From Cyanobacteria bacterium UBA11153 (GTDB lineage: Bacteria > Cyanobacteriota > Cyanobacteriia > Cyanobacteriales > Coleofasciculaceae), in assembly GCA_003511885.1 (NCBI GenBank), contig DOIX01000328.1, positions 1 through 24,037 on the forward strand: a DNA stretch of 24,037 nt, written 5' to 3'. The position numbers and the translations under genes were made by a program. The notes below the pieces were generated by a model, which saw nothing but the letters and a program-made list of their open reading frames with translations, was not told where the DNA came from and did not search any database. Each line of letters starts with the position of its first letter. Position 1 is the stretch's first letter. Shown here piece after piece: positions 1 through 5,965 of the stretch.

Positions 1-67
1 TGAAACAGCCCTGCCTTACCAAGGGGGGTTGGGGGGGTATATCAATTCCGCTCCAAGCGCGATCGGC

Positions 68-97
68 TTGACAAAATAGCCATCCACTTGCTAATCT
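68..97 (+). promoter_or_regulatory. Candidate promoter of the DAHP synthase leader
   Basis: A perfect TTGACA (68-73) is followed after 18 bases by TAATCT (92-97). The second hexamer keeps the T-A and final T positions of a -10 box but matches TATAAT at only 3 of 6 bases. Transcription would start near 104, about 30 bases before the first leader peptide. The assignment rests on consensus similarity and on position ahead of the leader peptides. Confidence 0.4.
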
Positions 98-132
98 AGA
101 AAAAGTCGTTAAATATCCCAACCCCCACAGCT

Positions 133-189
133 ATGTTTAGCACCAACTATTACTTTTACTTTTGGTTTAGCTCGGTTCACCGGAGGTGA
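133..189 (+). CDS. Aromatic-rich attenuator leader peptide 1
   Basis: This 18-residue ORF reads MFSTNYYFYFWFSSVHRR and stops at TGA (187-189). Eight of its 18 residues are Phe, Tyr or Trp, and seven of them are consecutive (residues 6-12). That composition is the signature of a leader peptide on which ribosomes stall when charged aromatic tRNAs are scarce. It sits between a candidate promoter and a terminator hairpin (221-247), with a DAHP synthase gene downstream. The last codons form the 5' arm of an antiterminator (170-183 pairing with 213-227). No clear Shine-Dalgarno sequence precedes the ATG, which is not unusual in cyanobacteria. Translation is inferred. The sequence resembles the second leader peptide, and both contain the identical run TTTTACTTTTGG (FYFW). 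Confidence 0.75.
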   Translation: MFSTNYYFYFWFSSVHRR

Positions 190-227
190 ATGTATTTCCG
201 TCATGGGAATCCCCGGTGAGCCGCAGC
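170..227 (+). promoter_or_regulatory. Antiterminator stem of attenuator 1
   Basis: Bases 170-183 can pair with 213-227 over 14 base pairs, with one G-U pair (176/220) and one bulged C (224). The 3' arm contains the complete left arm of the downstream terminator (CCGCAGC, 221-227), so the two structures exclude each other. The 5' arm lies in the Ser-Ser-Val-His-Arg codons of leader peptide 1. A ribosome at the stop codon (187-189) would cover it, while one stalled on the early Tyr/Phe codons would leave much of it free. Smaller hairpins are possible inside the loop (for example 194-199 with 205-210). The pairing was read by eye and no folding energy was computed. Confidence 0.65.
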
Positions 228-247
228 ATTAAACGCTGCGGTTTTTT
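221..247 (+). terminator. Intrinsic terminator of attenuator 1
   Basis: The stem CCGCAGC (221-227) pairs perfectly with GCTGCGG (235-241) around a 7-base loop, followed by six T (242-247). This is a canonical Rho-independent terminator shape. No complete gene precedes it other than the 18-codon leader ORF, which argues for attenuation rather than ordinary end-of-gene termination. Confidence 0.8.
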
Positions 248-279
248 GTTTTATATAGGATACCAAAACCTTACCACCA

Positions 280-345
280 ATGAATAAATTCCCCACTCCC
301 TATTTTTATAGCTTTTACTTTTGGCCCAGAAATACTTCCGGGTAG
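280..345 (+). CDS. Aromatic-rich attenuator leader peptide 2
   Basis: This 21-residue ORF runs from ATG at 280 to TAG at 343-345. Its residues 4-15 read FPTPYFYSFYFW, and eight of 21 residues are aromatic. Position, composition and downstream structures mirror leader peptide 1: the final codons (Thr-Ser-Gly-stop) make the 5' arm of an antiterminator, and a terminator ends 27 bases before the DAHP synthase start. The 12-base run encoding FYFW (313-324) is identical to bases 154-165, which suggests the two cassettes arose by duplication. No strong Shine-Dalgarno sequence is visible. Translation is inferred. Confidence 0.75.
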   Translation: MNKFPTPYFYSFYFWPRNTSG

Positions 346-380
346 GTAAGGCTATGTCAACTTGTTGCACCAACCCGGAG
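336..380 (+). promoter_or_regulatory. Antiterminator stem of attenuator 2
   Basis: Bases 336-347 can pair with 369-380 over 11 base pairs with a single A-A mismatch (344/372) and one G-U pair (336/380). The 3' arm includes the whole left arm of the second terminator (AACCCGG, 372-378). The 5' arm covers the last codons and stop of leader peptide 2. The geometry is the same as in the first cassette. No folding energy was computed. Confidence 0.65.
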
Positions 381-402
381 CCTTCTAGGAACCGGGTTTT
401 TT
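372..402 (+). terminator. Intrinsic terminator of attenuator 2
   Basis: AACCCGG (372-378) pairs perfectly with CCGGGTT (392-398). The T-run covers 397-402. It lies directly ahead of the ribosome binding site and start codon of the DAHP synthase gene, so transcripts can reach that gene only if this hairpin fails to form. Confidence 0.8.
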
Positions 403-437
403 CTTCTCCACATCCATATATATAAGGAATGAAGCTC

Positions 438-1295
438 ATGTTAGCAGCCAAACTTGCTATCGCGTCTCACCCCAATCGCCCAACTATGGTTAAACTATCG
501 GAAGACGTTACTATCGGCGGTAAGGAAATAGTCATTATTGCTGGTCCTTGTACAGTCGAGAATCGTTTACAGATGGAAACTGTTGCCACCAAACTGCAAT
601 TATCCCCCATTCAAGCTTTGCGGGGTGGCGCTTACAAACCTCGCACTTCTCCCTACGCTTTCCAGGGATTGGGATTAGCCGGATTAGAAATTTTATCTGC
701 TATTCGCCATAAATATAACATGCCAGTCGTGACCGAAGTCATGTGCATTACTCAAATTGAAGATATTGTGGCTCATGCGGATATGCTACAAGTAGGCAGT
801 CGCAATATGCAAAACTTCGATTTACTAAAAGCTTTGGGCAAAGTGAATAAACCCATCTTACTCAAGCGAGGATTAGCCGCGACAATTGAAGAATTCGTCA
901 TGGCAGCAGAATATATTCTCAGTGAGGGTAACTCTCAGGTAGTATTGTGCGAAAGAGGTATCCGCAGTTTCGATAATTACACCCGCAATATCTTAGATTT
1001 AGGTGCAGTTGCCGCCCTCAAACAAATCACTCACTTACCCGTAATTGTCGATCCTTCCCATGCAGTTGGCAAGCGAGAATTAGTAGCACCTTTAGCCAAA
1101 GCTGCTATAGCTTGTGGTGCAGATGGACTAATTATCGAATGTCATCCGGAACCAGAAAAATCCGTTTCCGATGCTCGGCAAGCCCTATCTTTAGAAGATA
1201 TGGTGGATTTAGTCCATAGCTTGCGCAGTGTAGCCGCAGCAGTAGGGCGAGAAATTCCGGAAATGGTAAATTTGCCAGAATTTGCGATCGCTTAG
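438..1295 (+). CDS. 3-deoxy-7-phosphoheptulonate (DAHP) synthase
   Basis: This cytoplasmic enzyme condenses phosphoenolpyruvate with erythrose 4-phosphate, the first step of the shikimate pathway to Phe, Tyr, Trp and quinones. It belongs to the type I-beta family. Visible motifs are GPCTVE (Cys38), KPRTSPYAFQG (67-77), DPSH (His208), Glu234 in IIECHPEP and Asp245; Cys, His, Glu and Asp are the metal ligands expected for the family. The start at 438 is chosen because AAGGA (424-428) lies 9 bases upstream; an in-frame ATG at 429 would sit too close to it. At 285 residues the protein is a bare catalytic barrel. It lacks the N-terminal ferredoxin-like/ACT or chorismate mutase domain that gives feedback inhibition in some relatives. 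Control is therefore likely at the transcript level, through the two attenuators upstream. Confidence 0.93.
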   Translation: MLAAKLAIASHPNRPTMVKLSEDVTIGGKEIVIIAGPCTVENRLQMETVATKLQLSPIQALRGGAYKPRTSPYAFQGLGLAGLEILSAIRHKYNMPVVTEVMCITQIEDIVAHADMLQVGSRNMQNFDLLKALGKVNKPILLKRGLAATIEEFVMAAEYILSEGNSQVVLCERGIRSFDNYTRNILDLGAVAALKQITHLPVIVDPSHAVGKRELVAPLAKAAIACGADGLIIECHPEPEKSVSDARQALSLEDMVDLVHSLRSVAAAVGREIPEMVNLPEFAIA

Positions 1296-1310
1296 TGTCG
1301 GTAGTTTGAT

Positions 1311-1336
1311 TCCTCCCCTGAAAGGAGAGGGGAGGA
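1311..1336 (+). terminator. Hairpin after the DAHP synthase gene
   Basis: A perfect 9-bp stem, TCCTCCCCT (1311-1319) with AGGGGAGGA (1328-1336), lies 16 bases after the stop codon. Only a weak T-rich stretch follows, so it may be an imperfect terminator or a 3'-end stabiliser. Confidence 0.5.
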
Positions 1337-1379
1337 AGATTTCTTCAGCATTACCTATGATATCGATTCTGGACGATCT

Positions 1380-1520
1380 GGAATCGTTTGGTGTTGGAAT
1401 CGTTTTTTTCAGAGGTAAGCAGAGGTTTCCACAGAGGTAAGCAGAGGTTCTTTAAGATACTCGACTGTTAATGTAGTAATCTCTTGTTCCTTTAGCGTTA
1501 AGTGCTTCTCCTCATCGATT
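1380..1520. repeat. Duplicated copy of the gdhA 3' end and its flank
   Basis: This stretch is a diverged direct copy of about 1680-1795. Both begin with a GGAATCG-GTTGGTGTTGG-like run, continue through CAGAGGTT and then carry the gdhA tail. On the minus strand, 1511 to 1452 encodes GEALNAKGTRDYYINSRVS and a TAA stop. This matches the true gdhA C-terminus with one Ser-to-Asn change. Upstream of that the frame is broken by TGA. It is a remnant and not a gene. The first copy also carries an extra internal repeat of CAGAGGTAAG. Confidence 0.8.
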
Positions 1521-1525
1521 CTGGA

Positions 1526-1680
1526 TGATATCATGTCCGCTAGCATCGGTTGTCTATAGTTTGAGCTGTTGTAGGGGCGTTGCATTCGGACGATAACTTC
1601 TGTAATAAACTCAAAGTATGCTATCCGAATGCAACGCCCTGCCTTTACGCTACCGATACAACCGGACTTGATATGATATG
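1526..1680. repeat. MITE-like imperfect inverted repeat
   Basis: A perfect 16-bp inverted repeat (1575-1590 with 1624-1639, GGGCGTTGCATTCGGA) is nested in longer imperfect arms. TATCATGTCCG near 1529-1539 corresponds to the complement of CGGACTTGATA at 1663-1673. The whole unit of about 150 bases could fold into one long hairpin. It has no coding capacity for a transposase and no evident target-site duplication. Confidence 0.5.
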
Positions 1681-1723
1681 GAATCGGTTGGTGTTGGGAG
1701 CGTTTTTTTACGCAGAGGTTTTT

Positions 1724-3019
1724 TTAAGAAACTCGACTATTAATATAGTAATCTCTCGTTCCTTTAGCACTTAATGCTTCTCCTAACCGATTCAACGCAT
1801 GAACATAAGCAGCAGTCCGCATAGAAATAGATTGTTCTTGAGAAATTGACCATATTTGTTCTGTTTCTGCCACCATTTTTTGTCCCAGACGGTGATTAAC
1901 TTCATCTAAAGTCCAATACAAGCCACTCCGATTTTGTACCCATTCAAAATAACTAACGGTAACGCCGCCTGCATTAACCAGAATATCAGGAAAAACCCAG
2001 ATGCCCTTCTCTTCCAATACCTTATCCGCCCCAGAGGTTGTTGGACCGTTAGCTAATTCAAAGATATACTTAGCTTTGATACTATTCACATTTTCCTCAG
2101 TAATTTGATTTTCCAAAGCCGCAGGAATTAGGACATCTACATCCAAAGCTAGTAATTCCTGATTAGTAATAACTTCATGTGCCACACTATTACACACGCT
2201 CCCTTCGCAGTAGACTGCTTTTATCCCTTGACTGGAGAGTTTATACTGACGAATGCTCGGAATATCTAACCCTTGTTTGGCATAAATTCCCCCTTGAGAA
2301 TCGCTAACAGATACCACTTTATAACATGCTTTTGCTAATAATTCTGCTAAGGCAGCCCCAACTTTACCAAATCCTTGAATAGCCACAGTTGTCTCTTGGG
2401 GAATCCGATCGAATTTAGGTAAAATAGTTTGAATAGCAAAGAAAGCACCTGTAGCTGTCGCCTCATCTCGCCCAATACTTCCCCCCATTGTCATCGGTTT
2501 TCCTGTGACAACCGCTGGACTAATTTTCCGGCAGATAATACTATATTGATCCATCATCCAACCCATAATCATGGCATTGGTATAAACGTCAGGAGCGAGG
2601 ATATCCACATCTGGTCCAATAAAATCTGCGATCGCATCTATATAACCCCGACTCAACCTTTCTAATTCCAACTTCGATAAAGTTTTAGGATTGACGGTAA
2701 TTCCACCTTTCGCACCGCCAAAAGGTAGATTTAACACCGCGCATTTAAAAGTCATCCAAAATGCCAATGATTGCACTTCATCCAGGCAAACATTGGGATG
2801 ATATCGCACTCCCCCTTTTCCCGGTCCCCTGGTATCATCATACCGCACGCGATAGCCTGGGAAAATTTTTAATGAACCATCATCCATCCGGACAGGTATG
2901 GATACGCTTAAACTGAATTTGGGATATTTTAATCTCTCAATCGCATCTTCGGATATGGAGACGTATTTCATCGCGTCTTGCAATCTTGTCCCGGCATCAG
3001 CTAACAGTGAATTAGACAT
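1724..3019 (-). CDS. gdhA: Glutamate dehydrogenase (Glu/Leu/Phe/Val family)
   Basis: This enzyme interconverts 2-oxoglutarate plus ammonium and glutamate using NAD(P)H. The 431 residues match the hexameric family in length. Lys68 lies in GPGKGGVRYHP and Lys104 in PFGGAKGG, the catalytic lysine region. The segment LAPDVYTN supplies the conserved Asp, GFGKVG near residue 216 is the Rossmann dinucleotide loop, and LVNAGGVTVSYFEWVQNR is a family signature. The ATG at 3019 has GGAG about 13 bases upstream. A copy of its last ~20 codons lies just downstream (1452-1511). Annotation as glutamate rather than leucine or phenylalanine dehydrogenase rests on length and overall similarity, so exact substrate preference is inferred. 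Confidence 0.93.
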   Translation of the reverse strand: MSNSLLADAGTRLQDAMKYVSISEDAIERLKYPKFSLSVSIPVRMDDGSLKIFPGYRVRYDDTRGPGKGGVRYHPNVCLDEVQSLAFWMTFKCAVLNLPFGGAKGGITVNPKTLSKLELERLSRGYIDAIADFIGPDVDILAPDVYTNAMIMGWMMDQYSIICRKISPAVVTGKPMTMGGSIGRDEATATGAFFAIQTILPKFDRIPQETTVAIQGFGKVGAALAELLAKACYKVVSVSDSQGGIYAKQGLDIPSIRQYKLSSQGIKAVYCEGSVCNSVAHEVITNQELLALDVDVLIPAALENQITEENVNSIKAKYIFELANGPTTSGADKVLEEKGIWVFPDILVNAGGVTVSYFEWVQNRSGLYWTLDEVNHRLGQKMVAETEQIWSISQEQSISMRTAAYVHALNRLGEALSAKGTRDYYINSRVS

Positions 3020-3502
3020 TTTTTTTCGGCTCCGATTAGGTGTTATTTGTTGGTTTTATTGATATCCTATGCTCGATTCTTGGCATATTTTTGTTAAAGG
3101 CTGTAGGGTGCGTTATGCGTTGACGCAGCCTTCCCGAAGGGTAGCTAACGCATCACGATACCTATAAGTAATGTAGATGCGTAAGTGCTATTTTTTTAAC
3201 GCAAAGGGCGCAAAGATATACGCAAAGGGCGCAAAGTTTTTCCCCTATTTGAGGAGAAAGAATAATCCTTGCGATGCCGAAGGCGAGCGAAGCTATCGCT
3301 CTTTAATTACAATTATTTCACAGGATCCCCAGGATTGTCCCAAAAAAGTGTATTTTTTGTTACTTTTGTTAACTGTATTGTATGTAGTCAGATAAATTAT
3401 CTTAAACTTGCTATTTATGCAATTAATTATTTCTGCCCCAGAAAAAGGAACAGGGAATAATCTATTTTTTCTCCCTTCCCCCCACCCCCCATTCCTTATT
3501 CC
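3020..3502. other. Gene-free stretch with dispersed repeats
   Basis: This holds the upstream region of gdhA and two repeat types. A GTGCGTTATGCG...TAACGCATC palindrome occupies 3106-3154. A tandem pair of ACGCAAAGGGCGCAAAG units lies at about 3198-3237. The latter family recurs in inverted orientation around 19541-19570. Several short open frames here run through these repeats and look spurious. No promoter can be named with confidence. Confidence 0.6.
3106..3154. repeat. GTGCGTTA/TAACGCAC palindrome family, copy 1
   Basis: GGGTGCGTTATGCG at one end and GCTAACGCATC at the other form a hairpin, with a further internal CTTCCCGAAGG stem. Related copies lie at 6628-6654, 19475-19510 and 23765-23803, all intergenic. 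Confidence 0.7.
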
Positions 3503-4255
3503 TCACACATCCGGCTCAATCCCTGCTGCTTGCAACTGTGCTGCTAACCTTTCTGCTTTCATTTCAGCAACTTTGGCTCTTTCATGCCCAGTTAACAATA
3601 AATTTCCTCGGGCATCCCACCAGCGCAACCAGGGTAATTCTACATTTTGATATTCACCTTGCCAAATTCCCAATTCCACTCCCAAGGATGAAATTGGGTA
3701 ATGTCCCCTTTCATTTGGTGCGAGTAAGCGATACTCACCATCAACTAGATGATACATCTCAATACTGGCACGGTTTACTTCGTAAATACCATAAAAAGCT
3801 GGACGAATTATCCGCTCGTAAATCCAAAACTTTCCCGGTTTTTGCTCTGTTTCTGTTTCATGCAGAGGTAAGGGAGTTTTGTCCCTTTCTTCTGAGCCAT
3901 CACCAGATACAAATTCTAGGACAATAAAAGGAGGAATTAATTCTTTCCACAGTACATAAGAACGTCGCATTTGATTTTTTATACTTGGCGGTACATTAGG
4001 AACATAAAACCAATCTGGTGCTTCTGCCCCTCGTTCCGGTGGATCTGTTAATCTCCAGTAAATACCACAATCTTGACCAATACAATACTGTCCATCGGGA
4101 TGGCGATTTTGGAGGATAGTATCGAGGGAGTCGGTTAAAAGAATACTTTGAGGATGCTCCTGAAAATTTTTCACAAAAGTTCCGTCTGATTCTGGTAATT
4201 GGGTATGATCTGGTAAGGTTTGGGGTAGTGTGGGGGAGTTGATAGTGGCAGTCAT
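3503..4255 (-). CDS. Uma2-family (DUF820) putative endonuclease
   Basis: The protein has the restriction-endonuclease-like fold typical of the Uma2/DUF820 family, which is greatly expanded in cyanobacteria and whose physiological role is unknown. The family motifs are PDWFYVP (Asp81) and PPFIVLEFVSGDG (Glu114), spaced as expected for a PD-(D/E)xK-type active site. At 250 residues it is longer than the compact members. It has a disordered-looking N-terminus and a charged helical tail (KVAEMKAERLAAQLQAAGIEPD) common in this subgroup. It faces away from xisH across a 181-bp divergent region. Nuclease activity is inferred from the family and has not been demonstrated for this protein. Confidence 0.85.
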   Translation of the reverse strand: MTATINSPTLPQTLPDHTQLPESDGTFVKNFQEHPQSILLTDSLDTILQNRHPDGQYCIGQDCGIYWRLTDPPERGAEAPDWFYVPNVPPSIKNQMRRSYVLWKELIPPFIVLEFVSGDGSEERDKTPLPLHETETEQKPGKFWIYERIIRPAFYGIYEVNRASIEMYHLVDGEYRLLAPNERGHYPISSLGVELGIWQGEYQNVELPWLRWWDARGNLLLTGHERAKVAEMKAERLAAQLQAAGIEPDV

Positions 4256-4367
4256 AAGAGAAGTTGTTAGAGGTTAAATATTGATTTATTATATCGCGTA
4301 GTTACTTTTCTTTAAATTTAGTGTTCTTATATGAGCGATCCTGTCGGGTGAGTTATGCTGCGATAAC

Positions 4368-4388
4368 ATATCCTATAATTTAGGATAT
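4368..4388. promoter_or_regulatory. Palindromic operator over a consensus -10 box
   Basis: A perfect 8-bp inverted repeat, ATATCCTA (4368-4375) and TAGGATAT (4381-4388), surrounds a TATAAT (4374-4379) on the plus strand, 49 bases before the xisH start. No good -35 is visible, which would fit a regulated or activator-dependent promoter. A dimeric repressor bound here would block the -10 directly. Who binds it is unknown. Confidence 0.5.
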
Positions 4389-4436
4389 CATTATTAGTAG
4401 GGTTTGGGGTATATGACTTAAAATAGGTAACTATAG

Positions 4437-4850
4437 ATGGCTAAAGACATTTACCACAATACAGTAAGAATGGCTCTGGAAAAAGATGGTTGGACAATTA
4501 CTAACGATCCATTAACATTGAAGATAGGAGGACGCTTGGCTTATGTTGATTTGGGTGCAGAGAAGTTATTAGCCGCAGAGAAAGAAGGTCAGCGAATTGC
4601 CGTGGAGGTAAAAAGCTTTATTGGTTCATCACCTGTGCAAGATTTGGAACAGGCACTAGGGCAATATATCATGTATTCACAAATTTTGGAGCGGCAAAAT
4701 TCTGGTAGGTTGTTGTACTTAGCTATTCCTGAAAATGTATTTTTAGATTTTTTTTCAGAAGAGTTGCCACAATTAATGGTTGAAATTAATCAGATAAACT
4801 TGTTAGTTTTTGATTCAAGCACAGCGGAGATTTTAAGATGGATGATCTAG
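4437..4850 (+). CDS. xisH: XisH family protein
   Basis: The 137-residue protein matches the XisH family, named for its requirement in excision of the fdxN element in Anabaena. Homologues are widespread in cyanobacteria without that element. Asp38 (YVDLGAEK) and the Glu57-Val-Lys59 run in IAVEVKSF resemble a PD-(D/E)xK nuclease core. The segment after it, DLEQALGQYIMYSQIL, is a family hallmark. The start is the ATG at 4437 after a TAGGT-containing leader. The gene overlaps xisI by 13 bases, so the two are translationally coupled. No xisF recombinase or fdxN element border is visible nearby, so a role in excision here is unsupported. A toxin-antitoxin or defence role is only a hypothesis. Confidence 0.9.
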   Translation: MAKDIYHNTVRMALEKDGWTITNDPLTLKIGGRLAYVDLGAEKLLAAEKEGQRIAVEVKSFIGSSPVQDLEQALGQYIMYSQILERQNSGRLLYLAIPENVFLDFFSEELPQLMVEINQINLLVFDSSTAEILRWMI

Positions 4851-5173
4851 AGTTTTATCGGCAAACAATCGAAACTATTTTACGAAAATATGTGGAAATA
4901 CCCTATTCTTTTGGAGAGATTGACCAGCATTTAATTATAGATCGCGATCGCAATCATTTTCTGCTGTTTGATGTGGGTTGGCAAGAAAAACGGCGCGTCC
5001 ATGGATGTATCACTCATGTCCAAATTATTAACGATAAGATTTGGATTCAACGGGATGGCATTGAGGATGGGATTACCAATGAGTTAGTCGAGGCAGGAAT
5101 TCCCAAGGATAAGATTGTTTTAGGATTTCAACCGCCCGATGTTCGCCCTTATACTGGATATGCTGTGGCATAG
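4838..5173 (+). CDS. xisI: XisI family protein
   Basis: This 111-residue protein is the usual partner of XisH. Typical features are the N-terminal helix (YRQTIETILRKY), the middle segment HFLLFDVGWQEKRRVHGCITHVQI, and the tail GIPKDKIVLGFQPPDVRPYTGYAVA, all characteristic of the family. Its ATG lies inside the last codons of xisH, which implies fixed stoichiometry of the two products. Biochemical function is unknown. By position it could be the neutralising or specificity partner of the nuclease-like XisH, but that is inference. Confidence 0.9.
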   Translation: MDDLEFYRQTIETILRKYVEIPYSFGEIDQHLIIDRDRNHFLLFDVGWQEKRRVHGCITHVQIINDKIWIQRDGIEDGITNELVEAGIPKDKIVLGFQPPDVRPYTGYAVA

Positions 5174-5232
5174 GTTTATTTGGGTTAGCTGGGCGATTGG
5201 TAAACGTAAGTATTATTTGCCTCAATTTAGTT

Positions 5233-5808
5233 CTACCAAATCGCCGCCAGATTCAGGACAAATCCTGGCAGAATATCTTCTCCTGACAGAGAAGTAGGAT
5301 GATCGAGAATCTCAACTTCTTGCCCTTGTCTATATATTTCTACTTGTCTATTTCTGCGATTAAGTAACCAGCCCAATAGCACACCATTTTCCATATATTC
5401 CTTCATTTTATCTCTAGCTTCTGTTAAACTATCGCTGGGAGACAGTAATTCAATCGCAAAATCTGGACAAAGGGGAGGAAATTTATCTTTTTGCTCCTGA
5501 GTCAAAGCATCCCAACGTTCCAACCTTACCCAAGCTGCATCAGGAGAACGATCCGCACCGTTAGGAAGTTTGAAACCTGTTGATGAATCGAAAACTTTAC
5601 CCAGTTTACTTCCTTCATTCCAAATCCAGAGTTGAGCAGTTACTCCTGCATTTCGGTTTCCAGTTTCTCCTCCTACTGGTGACATGATAATTATTTCTCC
5701 TTGAGCATTCCGTTCAAATTTCAGCGTTTCATTGTCCTGACATAGTTGATAAAATTGGTCGTCTGTCAGGTTAATGATGGAGTTAAAGTTGACAGTTAGT
5801 GCAGTCAT
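5233..5808 (-). CDS. Uma2-family (DUF820) putative endonuclease
   Basis: This is a second member of the family at 3503-4255, here of compact standard length (191 residues). Active-site candidates are Asp90 in SPDAAWV and Glu120 in CPDFAIELLSPSDSL. The helix that follows (EARDKMKEYMENGV) and the strand LGWLLNRRNRQVEIYR complete the fold. It converges with xisHI across about 60 bases. The protein is distant in sequence from the other Uma2 copy, so they are not a recent tandem duplication. Biological role unknown. Confidence 0.88.
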   Translation of the reverse strand: MTALTVNFNSIINLTDDQFYQLCQDNETLKFERNAQGEIIIMSPVGGETGNRNAGVTAQLWIWNEGSKLGKVFDSSTGFKLPNGADRSPDAAWVRLERWDALTQEQKDKFPPLCPDFAIELLSPSDSLTEARDKMKEYMENGVLLGWLLNRRNRQVEIYRQGQEVEILDHPTSLSGEDILPGFVLNLAAIW

Positions 5809-5965
5809 GGTAATTGGGTATTATCTAATAATAGTCGAGAGATTGCAAGCTTTTTATACCATTGTAACCTTTTCCACTATTCAAACTGATAGTTTAGCAT
5901 AATATATCCTGGAGAACCCATTCCAGATCTGTTCGTGTTAGGGATTTCCCCTGCCCTGTTATAAC

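Noticed and set aside
170..250. Possible metabolite riboswitch (GGTGAGCCGCAGC looked faintly cobalamin-like)
   Set aside because: No conserved aptamer core could be matched, and the aromatic-rich ORF that overlaps the antiterminator arm explains the structure better as ribosome-mediated attenuation.
251..451. 66-codon minus-strand open frame over the second leader cassette
   Set aside because: It is antisense to the leader peptide, antiterminator and terminator structures, has no ribosome binding site or recognisable family, and is explained by the aromatic codon run on the other strand.
1580..1774. 64-codon plus-strand open frame
   Set aside because: It runs through the MITE-like inverted repeat and into the antisense of the gdhA tail, with no protein-like features.
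3177..3650. Several overlapping 60-80 codon plus-strand frames
   Set aside because: They are made of CGCAAAGGGCGCAAAG repeats and low-complexity sequence, and the last overlaps the Uma2 gene antisense.
4437..5173. Active fdxN-type excision element
   Set aside because: Only xisH and xisI are present. No xisF recombinase, nif gene or matching recombination border is visible.
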